64,000 nucleotides of DNA from JBJGXI01 sp045635475. Its GTDB lineage: Bacteria > Bacillota > Bacilli > Bacillales > Amphibacillaceae. Each line of letters begins with the position of its first letter. The stretch's first letter is position 1. The notes under the pieces were generated by a model that worked only from the letters and a program-made list of their open reading frames with translations, ran no database searches and had not been told where the DNA came from. Positions 42,254 through 51,619 of this stretch are shown piece by piece. The stretch is from assembly GCF_045635475.1 (NCBI RefSeq), contig NZ_JBJGXI010000007.1, positions 71,691 through 135,690 of the forward strand, given 5' to 3'. A program made the position numbers and the translations under genes.

Positions 42254-45200
42254 GTGAAGCTCGTAGAAACTTCAGTCAAACGTCCCGTAGGCGTAATCAT
42301 GGTCGTACTCGCGATCCTAGCCTTAGGATTTATTTCGCTTCGGAGCTTGAACGTGGATTTGTTCCCGGAAATTGAGTTACCGATCGCCGTTGTCGCTACT
42401 TCTTATCCGGATGCGGCACCACAAGAGGTGGAAAAGCAAGTAAGTAAACCGATCGAGTCTGCTTTAAGCTCGATTGAAGGCGTACAAACAATTCAGTCCC
42501 AATCACAATCAGGATCTTCACTCGTGATATTGATGTTTAATACAGGGGTGAATTTAGATAATGCACTGTTAGAAGTGAGGGAAAGTGTCGACAGGGTAAA
42601 AGGCTTACTACCAGAGAGTGTAGGCGATCCTAGTGTGCTTCGCTTTAATCCCAATCAATTGCCGATCATGTGGGTTGGTTTAACAGGCGATGACGCTGTT
42701 CAGATGCAGCAAATTGCAGAAGACCAAGTTGTCCCTTATTTTGAACGTCAAGAAGGCGTCGCATCGGTTTCGATTGAAGGTGGCCAGGAGCGGGTAATCG
42801 AATTAGAGCTGAATCGTTCCGCGTTAGCGCAATACGGACTAAGCTCGCAACAGGTTATGCAAGCGTTAGGTGGTGCGAACAGTTCTGGTTCAGCTGGTGT
42901 CATCGAAAAGGGTGACAAAGAACTACAAATTCGTATCAATGGTGATTTCAGTTCTGTTGATGACATACGCGAGACTATCGTGCAAACGCCGCAGGGTGCG
43001 CAAATTCATATAGAAGATATTGCAACAATCAATGATACCTTCCAGAAAACATCTGGAACGGCGCTCGTCAATGGCGATCCGTCCGTTGTTTTATCGATTA
43101 TAAAGAAATCGGATGGTAATACGGTCGAGGTTTCCAACAATGTGCTGGCAGCCATCGACGATTTACAGTCAGACCTACCAGCAGACACAGATTTAGAAGT
43201 GGTTGTTGATACGTCTACTTATATTAAACAATCAATCGCAGCCGTTGTGCAAAATATGATCATCGGTGGAATCATAGCAGTATTAATTCTACTCTTGTTC
43301 TTAAAAAGCATTCGTGCAACGATTGTTGTCGGTCTATCGATTCCGATTGCAATTATAGCCACATTTACACTGATGTACTTTACTGGTGAAACACTAAACA
43401 TGCTTACGATGGGTGGACTCGCGCTCGGAATCGGGATGATGGTCGACAGTTCGATCGTCATTTTAGAAAATATCGTCTCCTATCGACAGCAAGGCTACAG
43501 TTTAACAGAAGCGGCCAAAAAAGGTGCCTCTGAGCTCGCGCCAGCTGTTATAGCGTCAACGACAACAACATTGGTTGTATTCCTGCCAATTGTATATGTA
43601 GAAGGGATTGCGTCGGATATCTTTACGCCGCTCGCATTAACCGTGTCGTTTTCCTTAATTGCGTCACTTGTCGTGTCAATTACGTTAATTCCAATGCTAT
43701 CATCCAAACTATTATCTAAAGCGATGGAAGACAACGGCCGCAGATATTGGTTTGACACGTTTTTAAATAAAGTGAATAAAGGCTATAAAAGGATGCTTCG
43801 CAGTGTACTTAAACGTCGCAAAACAACGATATTTGGTACGCTCGTCATTATCGTAGCAAGCTTAGCCTTGATCCCGTTAATCGGAACAGAATATATTCCA
43901 CAAGGTGACCAAGGGCAAGTTTCTATTTCGGTGGAAACACCACTAGGCACAGATGAACAAACAACAACAGCGATTGCAACCGAAGTAAGTGAAAAGTTAG
44001 AAGCATATAATGATGTTATTGATGTTAGCTATGTAACCATTGGTGGCAGTGGTGGCGGAATGGTTGGCGGCGGCTCATCGAATCAAGCGGACTATACGAT
44101 CCAATTGGTTCCAAAAGGTGAACGTGACCAGACTACCGAAGCAATCACACAAGAAATAAATGATGACCTCGCATCAATCGTTGGCGCGGAGATTACCGTT
44201 TCAGAAGCTGGCGCTGGCCTTGGCGGTGGAGATCCGATCCAGATTCAACTGCGTGGACCAGAGCATCAAGTATTAACGGAGCTTGCCGACCAAGTCGTTG
44301 CAACGATATCTAACGTAGATGGGGTATTCAACCCACAAACGTCTGTATCTGAGACAAGACCAGAACTTAACGTGGAAGTAGACCGCGAGCAAGCAGCGCA
44401 ATATGGATTAACGTATCAAACTGTCATGAGTCAAGTGCAAATGGGCTTCACTGGCCAAACGGTTATGCAATATCGCGAAGACGGCGATGATATAAACGTG
44501 ACAATGATGTATCCAGAAGACGAACGAAGCACGATTAACGATTTAGAAAACATGATGCTACAAACACCAACTGGTACGATGATTTCCTTATCATCGGTTG
44601 CTGATTTAACACAAGTACAAGGACCAGCATCCTTATCAAGAGAAAATCAACGTAACCAGGTGAACGTATCAACCGATATCGCTGATCGCGACTTAGGAAG
44701 CGTTAGTGCTGATGTGAATGAAGTAATGGAAGAAATGCAGGCAACCTTCCCAGAAGGCTATACGTATACCGTTGGTGGAGAAGCAGAAGATATGGCCGAA
44801 TCGTTTACAGATCTAGCTTATGCGCTTGTGTTATCGATCTTCCTTGTCTATGCGGTTATGGCGATCCAATTTGAGAACTTCTTATTCCCGTTAGTGATCA
44901 TGTTCTCCATGCCAGCAACAGTTGTAGGCGTGCTCGGAGGATTGTTCATCACAGGCATACCGATAAGCATCACCGCCTTTATTGGGATCATAATGCTCGC
45001 CGGGATTGTTGTAAACAACGCAATCGTCCTCGTCGACTATATCAACATCTTAAGGCGCCGCGGGATGGATCGTTATGAAGCAATTCTAGAAGCGGGCGTA
45101 AGCAGAATGCGACCAATCTTAATGACAACATTAACAACGATACTAGCCATGGTGCCATTAGGCCTCGGAATCGGTGAAGGAGCAGAAACACAGCAGCCAT

Positions 45201-45346
45201 TAGCAGTTACCGTTATCTTTGGTCTAGCAGTTTCCAGCTTATTTACACTGTTACTGATTCCGGTTGTATATACGTTATTTGATGATCTGTCTGAGAAGAT
45301 TAAAGGATTGGTTGGTAGGAAGAAAGGGAAGGTTGAGGAGATGTAG
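42254..45346 (+). CDS. RND-family efflux transporter (AcrB/SwrC-like)
   Basis: 1030 residues, GTG at 42254, two bases after the adaptor stop. Proton-driven exporter of lipophilic compounds. Twelve membrane helices: first at about 10-30, a block about 335-540, another single helix and a block about 855-1020, with two large extracytoplasmic loops. TM4 carries GIGMMVDSSIVILENI, with the proton-relay Asp in the place where AcrB has DD. B. subtilis SwrC, of similar length, exports surfactin; the substrate here is unknown. Confidence 0.94.
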   Translation: MKLVETSVKRPVGVIMVVLAILALGFISLRSLNVDLFPEIELPIAVVATSYPDAAPQEVEKQVSKPIESALSSIEGVQTIQSQSQSGSSLVILMFNTGVNLDNALLEVRESVDRVKGLLPESVGDPSVLRFNPNQLPIMWVGLTGDDAVQMQQIAEDQVVPYFERQEGVASVSIEGGQERVIELELNRSALAQYGLSSQQVMQALGGANSSGSAGVIEKGDKELQIRINGDFSSVDDIRETIVQTPQGAQIHIEDIATINDTFQKTSGTALVNGDPSVVLSIIKKSDGNTVEVSNNVLAAIDDLQSDLPADTDLEVVVDTSTYIKQSIAAVVQNMIIGGIIAVLILLLFLKSIRATIVVGLSIPIAIIATFTLMYFTGETLNMLTMGGLALGIGMMVDSSIVILENIVSYRQQGYSLTEAAKKGASELAPAVIASTTTTLVVFLPIVYVEGIASDIFTPLALTVSFSLIASLVVSITLIPMLSSKLLSKAMEDNGRRYWFDTFLNKVNKGYKRMLRSVLKRRKTTIFGTLVIIVASLALIPLIGTEYIPQGDQGQVSISVETPLGTDEQTTTAIATEVSEKLEAYNDVIDVSYVTIGGSGGGMVGGGSSNQADYTIQLVPKGERDQTTEAITQEINDDLASIVGAEITVSEAGAGLGGGDPIQIQLRGPEHQVLTELADQVVATISNVDGVFNPQTSVSETRPELNVEVDREQAAQYGLTYQTVMSQVQMGFTGQTVMQYREDGDDINVTMMYPEDERSTINDLENMMLQTPTGTMISLSSVADLTQVQGPASLSRENQRNQVNVSTDIADRDLGSVSADVNEVMEEMQATFPEGYTYTVGGEAEDMAESFTDLAYALVLSIFLVYAVMAIQFENFLFPLVIMFSMPATVVGVLGGLFITGIPISITAFIGIIMLAGIVVNNAIVLVDYINILRRRGMDRYEAILEAGVSRMRPILMTTLTTILAMVPLGLGIGEGAETQQPLAVTVIFGLAVSSLFTLLLIPVVYTLFDDLSEKIKGLVGRKKGKVEEM

Positions 45347-45418
45347 GGTCGAAAGCGGAAAGCGCCTTACGGACCACGGCATGCCTCTGAAAAAATGCGG
45401 TTTATAGACCGGGAAAAA

Positions 45419-45455
45419 GGAGCACTGCCGCTTTTTAGGCAGTGCTCCTTTTATG
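45419..45455 (+). terminator. Terminator of the efflux operon
   Basis: GGAGCACTGCC and GGCAGTGCTCC arms around GCTTTTTA, followed by TTTTATG. Confidence 0.9.
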
Positions 45456-45463
45456 TATAAGGA

Positions 45464-45607
45464 CTAAAACATATTACCGGAAAGATTCCCAACCAAATAC
45501 CCAATGAAATAAAAAATTACTATAATAGCGATAATTACCAGTGCAAACCCAACTGGGCCTGATTTTTTAAGTGTAGTGAAGAGTTGTTTAAATTTACCAG
45601 AGTTCAA
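45464..45607 (-). CDS. 47-residue single-helix membrane protein
   Basis: Minus-strand ORF from TTG at 45607 with AAAGGAGG 6 bases upstream. Sequence: MNSGKFKQLFTTLKKSGPVG, then a hydrophobic helix (FALVIIAIIVIFYFIGYLVG) and NLSGNMF. The positive N-terminus predicts an N-in orientation. Good ribosome binding site and clean topology support a real gene. It converges on the RND operon terminator. Function unknown. Confidence 0.65.
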   Translation of the reverse strand: MNSGKFKQLFTTLKKSGPVGFALVIIAIIVIFYFIGYLVGNLSGNMF

Positions 45608-45796
45608 AAAAATCCTCCTTTCTAGCGGTGGCAATAGCTATATATAGTAGAGAGACAAGCATATGCCAAGCTTAGTGTCTAACATTAGTAACGTCTATTT
45701 ATATATTTTTAAAATTTGGCAGGATTTGCGTATTATAAGTTCACTTTTATGTCAAATATTAAAAGGGACAAGTAATTTTAAGTGGGAGTTTATTTT

Positions 45797-46870
45797 ATGT
45801 ATTTTACAGAGCAAGTTATCATTGCATTTATTATATCATTATTAGCCACATGGTTGTTCACATATCCAGTGAAATGGCTCGCGAGAAAAATTGGGGCGAT
45901 GGATCAACCGGATCATCGTAAAATTCATACAGTCGTCACGCCGCGGCTTGGTGGATTAGCGATATTCCTAGGTGTCAGCCTAGGACTACTATATTTACGA
46001 CCGAGTGACGATCATTATGCTGCTATTTGCGTTGGTGCACTCATCATTGTTGTGACAGGCATATTAGATGATAAGTTCCAGCTCCGTCCAATCGTGAAGC
46101 TTGGTGGCCAATTATTAGCTGCAGGAACAGTCATATACTCGGGCCTTATCGTCGAAAGGATCACGATTCCATTTATCGGACTAGTCGAATTAAATAATTT
46201 GAGCATCGTAGTAACAGTCCTATGGGTAGTCGGTGTCACGAATGCAATCAACCTAATCGATGGATTAGATGGACTAGCATCCGGCGTTTCCACAATCGCT
46301 TTAACGAGTATTTTGATTATGGCCGTAATGGACGCGAAAATTGTTGTTTTCTATTTGTGTGTTGTACTGATCGCAAGTAATATCGGCTTTTTATTTCATA
46401 ACTTTTATCCCGCAAAAATATATATGGGCGACACGGGTTCAATGTTTCTAGGCTATTCTATTTCAGTAGTTGCGCTGCTTGGACTGTTTAAGAATGTTAC
46501 ATTAATTAGCTTAATCATTCCGGTTATTGTGCTTGCGGTGCCTATCTTTGATACGTTATTTGCGATTATTAGGCGCTTAATCAATGGGGAGAACATAATG
46601 ATGCCAGATAAGAAGCACTTGCATTACCAATTGTTATCGGCGGGGTTTAGTCATAGGGCAACGGTGTTGATTATTTATGGATTTAGTGCTGTTTTTGGGA
46701 TATTGGCTATTGTGTTTTCAAATGCATCGCTTGGACTTACCTTAGTAGTTGCAGTTATATTTTTGTTGATGTTGCAGATAATTGCAGAGATAGTCGGAGT
46801 TGTTGGGAAGAAGCCTATAATAGCAACTATAAAAAGAATGTTCAATAAAGAAAGAGAAATAACTCGGTAA
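45797..46870 (+). CDS. Undecaprenyl-phosphate GlcNAc-1-phosphate transferase (TagO/WecA family), first paralogue
   Basis: Membrane enzyme that starts lipid-linked wall polymer synthesis. ATG at 45797 with GTGGGAG 8 bases upstream; 357 residues, about 10-11 helices. Family motifs: LDDKFQL (Asp-rich), NAINLIDGLDGLASG, GDTGSMFLGY and the cytosolic loop DKKHLHYQL. A second paralogue lies at 49636. Relative to that one, its N-terminal IGAMDQPDHRKIH differs more from B. subtilis TagO. Confidence 0.9.
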   Translation: MYFTEQVIIAFIISLLATWLFTYPVKWLARKIGAMDQPDHRKIHTVVTPRLGGLAIFLGVSLGLLYLRPSDDHYAAICVGALIIVVTGILDDKFQLRPIVKLGGQLLAAGTVIYSGLIVERITIPFIGLVELNNLSIVVTVLWVVGVTNAINLIDGLDGLASGVSTIALTSILIMAVMDAKIVVFYLCVVLIASNIGFLFHNFYPAKIYMGDTGSMFLGYSISVVALLGLFKNVTLISLIIPVIVLAVPIFDTLFAIIRRLINGENIMMPDKKHLHYQLLSAGFSHRATVLIIYGFSAVFGILAIVFSNASLGLTLVVAVIFLLMLQIIAEIVGVVGKKPIIATIKRMFNKEREITR

Positions 46871-46986
46871 TGGTTCCTTTTAATGGTAATTTTAATAATC
46901 TATATTGACACAGTATATCTTTTCGGGGAAAATAAGTTTATATTCAAAGAATCGACAAAATTTTATCATATAAACTGGGGGAAATC

Positions 46987-48384
46987 ATGGGTTCTATGCT
47001 TTCAACAAAAATATCGCCAAATATTGAACTGTTCTTTATAACTTACATATTAATACAACCAGTTTTAGATGTGTTTGCATACCTGAATTTACCAATATCT
47101 GAACTTTTCAGGATGTTAGCAATGGTAATTGGATTATTGTACATCTTATTATTACCAAATAAAAAATTACGGTCTTATGTTTCAATTTATTTAGGGCTAT
47201 TAGTAGTATTTCTTGGTATTCATTTTATTATCAACCTCATGGTTAAAGAGCCGTTCTTATTTTCCTCAGAAGTAATTTATATAATTAAAACAGCCTATTT
47301 TATTGAGATGTTAATTGTTTATATCTTACTTATTCAATCAATGAGTAAAAGATTAAATTGGCAATATATAATACAAAGAAATGTGTTTATTAGTATGTCT
47401 ATTATTGGAATAGTAATGGTTCTTGCTACTTTAACGGGTACAGGTCAAAAAAGTTATGATTCACTTGCCAAATCAGGACATAGTGGATGGTTTTTTTCAG
47501 GAAATGACTTGAGTGCTATATTAGCAATGGGAATCGGGTTTATGATACTATATATGCTTAGAAAAGAGCAGTTAACTAAAAAGCTTATCCTGCTCCCATT
47601 CATAATGATCACGCTGTGGGCAACAATGATGATAGGTACTAAAGTAAGTTTTGGCGGTGCGTTTATTGCCTTGACTATTGCATTAATTGTCTCCATAATA
47701 GCTGTCTTTATTGACAAGAAAAAAAACCTTCTAAATATAGCTATAATATTACCATTATTAACTATGGTACTTTTATTAATGCCTATTACACCAATAGGTC
47801 AAAATCTAAACCTCACTTTTGACACAATAAATAGCTTGGATGAACGGACACCGGAAGTAAATGAAGAAGATGATGAGCCAAATAACGAAGAATATGATTC
47901 GATTAATGAGGATGACCAATATAACAATGATGAAACAGATACCGTTAATGATGACAAAACATCAGTTATATTGAGCGGACGAAGCAATTTCGTTTCTAAT
48001 CTAAAACATCAGTATCAAATCGCTCCAACAACTCAAAAAGTTTTTGGTATGGGTTTAGGGGGTAATTATAAGACTGAACCCAAAAGTGCAGAAATGGATT
48101 TGTTTGATTGGTTTTTCAGTTTTGGAATAATCGGCTTCATTTTATTGATGCTTCCATTAATTATTATTGGCTACTTGATCTTAAGAAATATAGTATTATC
48201 CATTATACGTCGTTCATTTGATATAAACATCTTAATAATTGGAATAGCTGTATGTCTTGGTTTAGGTACTTCTATTATAGCGGGACATGTTTTTTCCTCA
48301 CCAGCTTCAAGTATATACTTAGCTATAGCAATAGGTTATTTATATGCGATTTCAGCTAGATATGGGAAAAAGTACGTTGTCTAA
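46987..48384 (+). CDS. O-antigen ligase/polymerase-like membrane protein
   Basis: 465 residues, ATG at 46987 after CTGGGGG. About 10-12 hydrophobic helices with a large extracytoplasmic loop (about 280-360) that is rich in Asp, Glu and Asn, as in RfaL/Wzy-type proteins. GLGGNY after the loop is typical. Probably polymerises or transfers lipid-linked glycan outside the cell; exact role is inferred from topology and the polysaccharide context. Confidence 0.78.
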   Translation: MGSMLSTKISPNIELFFITYILIQPVLDVFAYLNLPISELFRMLAMVIGLLYILLLPNKKLRSYVSIYLGLLVVFLGIHFIINLMVKEPFLFSSEVIYIIKTAYFIEMLIVYILLIQSMSKRLNWQYIIQRNVFISMSIIGIVMVLATLTGTGQKSYDSLAKSGHSGWFFSGNDLSAILAMGIGFMILYMLRKEQLTKKLILLPFIMITLWATMMIGTKVSFGGAFIALTIALIVSIIAVFIDKKKNLLNIAIILPLLTMVLLLMPITPIGQNLNLTFDTINSLDERTPEVNEEDDEPNNEEYDSINEDDQYNNDETDTVNDDKTSVILSGRSNFVSNLKHQYQIAPTTQKVFGMGLGGNYKTEPKSAEMDLFDWFFSFGIIGFILLMLPLIIIGYLILRNIVLSIIRRSFDINILIIGIAVCLGLGTSIIAGHVFSSPASSIYLAIAIGYLYAISARYGKKYVV

Positions 48385-48432
48385 ATAATAATTATAGGTT
48401 TATTTCAGTTGAAATAAGCCTATAATTATTGT
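48385..48432. terminator. Long A/T-rich hairpin after the polymerase-like gene
   Basis: Nearly perfect 20-bp inverted repeat (ATAATTATAGG...TTTCA with TGAAA...CCTATAATTAT) around GT. T run is weak. Confidence 0.65.
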
Positions 48433-48476
48433 AAGAAAATTCATAAAGTCTAACTTAATCTGGGGAGTCGACGAAG

Positions 48477-48947
48477 ATGAAACAGAAAAAAATATTATTA
48501 ATTTCCTCTATAGGGGGGCACTTAACACAGTTGTTGCAATTAGAAGAATTATTTAAAGAATATCAATACCACATTGTCACTGAAAAGTCAGAGGTGACAA
48601 GGCAATTGGTCCATAAATATCCCATATCTTTTCTTATGTATGGTTCTAGAACCTATCCGGTATCATATCCGTTTAAGTTTTCTTTTAATATAGTAAAATC
48701 TTTGTTTATATTCCTAAAACATCGACCTGATGTAGTAATAACAACTGGGGCACATACTGCTGTACCGATTTGTTATATTGCAAAGCTGTTTAGGAAAAAA
48801 GTTGTTTACATCGAAAGCTTTGCTAAATCACAAAGCCCAAATCTATCCGGTAAGTTAATCTATCCTATTGCAGATCTTTTTATTGTTCAATGGGAATCTA
48901 TGAAGAAATATTATCCGAAAGCTGTATATGGGGGGTCAATCTATTGA
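48477..48947 (+). CDS. Alg14-like glycosyltransferase partner (PssD/Cps14F type)
   Basis: 156 residues, ATG at 48477. Start SSIGGHLTQLLQL is the Alg14 signature; VVITTGAHTAVPICYIAKL and VYIESFAK follow. Alg14-type proteins anchor and activate an Alg13-type catalytic partner, which is encoded next with a 4-base overlap. They usually add the second sugar of a polysaccharide repeat unit on the lipid carrier. Confidence 0.9.
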   Translation: MKQKKILLISSIGGHLTQLLQLEELFKEYQYHIVTEKSEVTRQLVHKYPISFLMYGSRTYPVSYPFKFSFNIVKSLFIFLKHRPDVVITTGAHTAVPICYIAKLFRKKVVYIESFAKSQSPNLSGKLIYPIADLFIVQWESMKKYYPKAVYGGSIY

Positions 48948-49426
48948 TTTTTGTTGTATTAGGTACTTTTGAGCTCCCGTTTACAAGGTTGTTAGATGAA
49001 GTGAATAGATTAAAAGAAAAAGGTGTAATTAAAGAAGATATAGTTGTTCAAAATGGACATACGGCATACAGATCAGAAAATATGGATTTAAAACCATTTG
49101 TAAGCTATGAAGAAATGGATAAACTGTTCGAGACTGCGAGGCTAGTTATTACGCACGCTGGGACGGGATCAGTGATAACGGCATTAAGAAAACATAAGAA
49201 AGTAATCGCAGTTGCCCGTCTGGAGAAATATGGAGAACATAATGATGATCATCAATTACAATTAGTGGATGTGTTAGCGAAAGAAGGACATATATTGAGA
49301 TGGGATGATGGAGAAAAATTAGAATATATTATTAAACAAGTGGAATCCTTTGAGCCTGTTCCATTTAAAGGAAATAAACAAAAAATGATTGGCATATTAA
49401 GAAATTTTATTGATAAATTAGAATGA
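48944..49426 (+). CDS. Alg13-like glycosyltransferase (PssE/Cps14G type)
   Basis: 160 residues; TTG at 48944 overlaps the stop of the Alg14-like gene (TTGA). Start gives MIFVVLGTFELPF, the usual beginning, and ITHAGTGSVITAL with GEHNDDHQLQL is the nucleotide-sugar-binding C-terminal GT28 motif. Acts as a complex with the preceding gene product. A longer frame from 48890 lies inside the upstream gene. Confidence 0.9.
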   Translation: MIFVVLGTFELPFTRLLDEVNRLKEKGVIKEDIVVQNGHTAYRSENMDLKPFVSYEEMDKLFETARLVITHAGTGSVITALRKHKKVIAVARLEKYGEHNDDHQLQLVDVLAKEGHILRWDDGEKLEYIIKQVESFEPVPFKGNKQKMIGILRNFIDKLE

Positions 49427-49635
49427 TTTCCTGATTTAACACAATGTCTAATTTTTTGTAAATCCATAATTTTTATAATGAAATTAAAATATTAATGTGC
49501 TATATTAGTATCAATGTGAAAAAATTAACTAAGCTAACTAGCTAATTGAAACTTTTATTAAAACAAATTCGTCTATATATAAGATTAATAAAATGACTAT
49601 AAGATTGCTAGGGTTCTAGGTCTAGGAGGATAAAT

Positions 49636-50685
49636 ATGATATATATTGCGTTAGCACTTTGTTTTGTCATGTCAGTATTTCTTACACCACTAGTCAAAAA
49701 ATTAGCAATACAAATTGGTGCTGTAGATAAGCCAAACTATAGAAAAGTTCATACAAAACTTATGCCTCGCTTGGGTGGTCTAGCAATTTATGTAAGTTTT
49801 ATGGTGGGAATTCTTTTTTTTCAACCCATGGCAGCATCTTATTATTGGCCAATATTAATTGGTGCAACAATAATAACAGCTACGGGTATACTTGATGACA
49901 TTTTTGAGCTATCAGCAAAGATTAAGTTATTGTTGCAGATAGTAGCAACTAGTGTTGTAGTTTTAAATGGTGTGGTAATAGAATTTATTAACTTACCATT
50001 TGGAAATACATTGGAATTTGGTTATATGAGTATTCCCATCACAATTCTATGGATTGTTGGTATAACAAATGCTATTAATCTTATTGATGGATTAGATGGT
50101 TTAGCAGCAGGGGTTTCCTCTATTGCGTTACTAACTATCTCGGGATTGGCGATCTCTATGGGTGATACGTTTGTAGCAGTGATGGGATTTATCCTTCTGG
50201 GGAGTACATTAGGATTTCTGTTGTACAATTTTCATCCGGCTAAGATTTTTATGGGAGATACAGGTGCGTTATTTCTCGGATATATGATTGGTGTAATCTC
50301 CGTATTAGGATTTAAAGAAATTACTGTATTCTCTTTAATTGTCCCAATTACAATCTTAGGTGTGCCAATATTAGATACAACGTTCGCGATTATTCGTCGT
50401 ATTATCCAAAGGAAGCCATTGTCAGCACCAGACAAATTTCATTTGCATCACTGTCTTATAAACTTAGGCTATAGCCATAGACACTCAGTAATTTTAATAT
50501 ATAGTATCAGTGCACTGTTCAGTATCGCCGCAATCATCTTTACGCGCTCAACCATTTGGGGCTCAACTATTACATTTTTTGCGCTTATAATTCTTGTGGA
50601 GATTATCGTTGAACTTACTGGATTAATAGGCAAAAGTTATAAACCGTTGTTAAACTTGTTTCAGGCTAATAGATTAAGAAAATGA
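49636..50685 (+). CDS. tagO: Undecaprenyl-phosphate GlcNAc-1-phosphate transferase TagO
   Basis: 349 residues, ATG at 49636 after TAGGAGG. IGAVDKPNYRKVHTKLMPRL at the N-terminus closely resembles B. subtilis TagO, which starts teichoic acid linkage-unit synthesis. LDDIFEL, NAINLIDGLDGLAAG, GDTGALFLGY and DKFHLHHCL are the catalytic loops. Whether this or the paralogue at 45797 serves teichoic acid and the other an exopolysaccharide cannot be decided from sequence. Confidence 0.85.
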   Translation: MIYIALALCFVMSVFLTPLVKKLAIQIGAVDKPNYRKVHTKLMPRLGGLAIYVSFMVGILFFQPMAASYYWPILIGATIITATGILDDIFELSAKIKLLLQIVATSVVVLNGVVIEFINLPFGNTLEFGYMSIPITILWIVGITNAINLIDGLDGLAAGVSSIALLTISGLAISMGDTFVAVMGFILLGSTLGFLLYNFHPAKIFMGDTGALFLGYMIGVISVLGFKEITVFSLIVPITILGVPILDTTFAIIRRIIQRKPLSAPDKFHLHHCLINLGYSHRHSVILIYSISALFSIAAIIFTRSTIWGSTITFFALIILVEIIVELTGLIGKSYKPLLNLFQANRLRK

Positions 50686-50700
50686 TAGAATAAACAGGAA

Positions 50701-50738
50701 AAGGTGTATTGGAACTCACATTCCAATACACCTTTTTT
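50701..50738 (+). terminator. Terminator after tagO
   Basis: AAGGTGTATTGGAA and TTCCAATACACCTT arms around CTCACA, then TTTT. Confidence 0.92.
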
Positions 50739-50972
50739 AAAAGTCTCGAAAGTCATCAAATGAGAAGCTTGAGGATAACTTTAATCAGGTGTAGTCACTT
50801 TAGCCACGGTCAGCATGCCTACCCTCATCTATTATCCAAGGTGTAAAGTTCTTTGTTTAGTGTGTCTGTCATGAGATAAAAGAAGTTATATTTGGTGTTG
50901 TAAGGGATTATGATTTAATAGATGGTGGAGATCCAAGTTTCCCTCCTCTGGTTATTGCATTCAATTTGTCCG

Positions 50973-51037
50973 ACCTTTACAGTTCTTTTTACCAATGTTT
51001 GCGGAGAAGTTTACCATACTTTGCGGGACTGTTTACC
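50973..51037 (-). repeat. Left (inverted) array of 22-bp GGTAA...CCGCAAA repeats
   Basis: Read on the minus strand: units GGTAAACAGTCCCGCAAAGT and GGTAAACTTCTCCGCAAACA and a third degenerate one. TTACC/ACC boundaries fall at 51035, 51013 and 50991, exactly 22 bp apart. Mirror-image of the array at 51304-51432. Confidence 0.7.
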
Positions 51038-51044
51038 GTTAATC

Positions 51045-51287
51045 CCCTCACTTGATTATAATACTATCTTAACCACAGCTTTAGCTGCTTGCCCTTGACT
51101 GTCGTGCCACTTCTTAGTGATCGCTGGAAGGGGACGGACGGGGCCCCGCCAGCGGAACTTAGAAGTGATTGTCCGTGGTGCGCTACTGATGCGGATGGAG
51201 CCCTAAAGGCTAGTTTTTTGCCATCCGCCATCAAAACCACTACCACGGACACAACAAAGTCAAGGGTGGTGGGAGTGGTTATCAAGT
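51045..51287. other. Multi-stem core element, possible structured RNA or palindromic mobile DNA
   Basis: Nested arms: ACTTGAT 51050-51056 with ATCAAGT 51281-51287; TAACCAC 51070-51076 with GTGGTTA 51275-51281; CCCTTGACT 51092-51100 with AGTCAAGGG 51258-51266. Inside are two branches: CACTTCT and CGCTGG (51108-51127) with CCAGCG and AGAAGTG (51149-51167), and GTCCGTGGT (51171-51179) with ACCACGGAC (51242-51250) enclosing GCGGATGG/CCATCCGC. Together they form a branched fold on one long stem. No gene is supported here. Confidence 0.65.
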
Positions 51288-51303
51288 ACACTGGTTCTCA
51301 CTT

Positions 51304-51432
51304 GGTAATGAGGGTTCAAATTGGTAAGTTCTTCCGCAAACACTGGTATATTCCTCCGCAAAGTGTGGTAAGAAGAACCGCACAACTGGTAAAAACCCTC
51401 CGCAATACTCACCCTCCTCAGTTTACTGGTAA
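51304..51432 (+). repeat. Right array of 22-bp GGTAA...CCGCAAA repeats
   Basis: GGTAA or GGTAT begins at 51304, 51323, 51345, 51367, 51388 and 51428; the central spacings are 22, 22 and 21 bp. Consensus about GGTAANNNNNTCCGCAAANNNT. Inverted relative to the left array, with the branched core between them. Confidence 0.7.
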
Positions 51433-51541
51433 AGAATGTGGGGGATAAATTTACCCGGAATATTATAAAGGGATATATGGCCATGAATATTAAATATCAG
51501 ATGTTCTCTTACTTAAAAAGGACTAGGCAGTGTTTGTCTGG

Positions 51542-51616
51542 TGAATCTAGTTATATTGTATCTAGATTCATTTCAAATAAAAAAAGGACTGTCTAAATTG
51601 AGTAGACAGTCCTTTC
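51542..51616 (-). terminator. Terminator of the minus-strand glucosaminidase gene
   Basis: AAAGGACTGTCTA (51583-51595) pairs with TAGACAGTCCTTT (51603-51615); on the minus strand this is followed by a T run. A second palindrome, TGAATCTAG/CTAGATTCA (51542-51570), lies beyond it. Confidence 0.85.
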
Positions 51617-51619
51617 TGT

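Noticed and set aside
45347..45418. GC-rich stretch after the RND gene (GGAAAGCGCC...)
   Set aside because: Resembles a fragment of an intergenic repeat but is too short to define.
51089..51448. 119-residue ORF near 51.2 kb
   Set aside because: Covers the branched palindromic core and right 22-bp array; no ribosome binding site and composition reflects the repeats.
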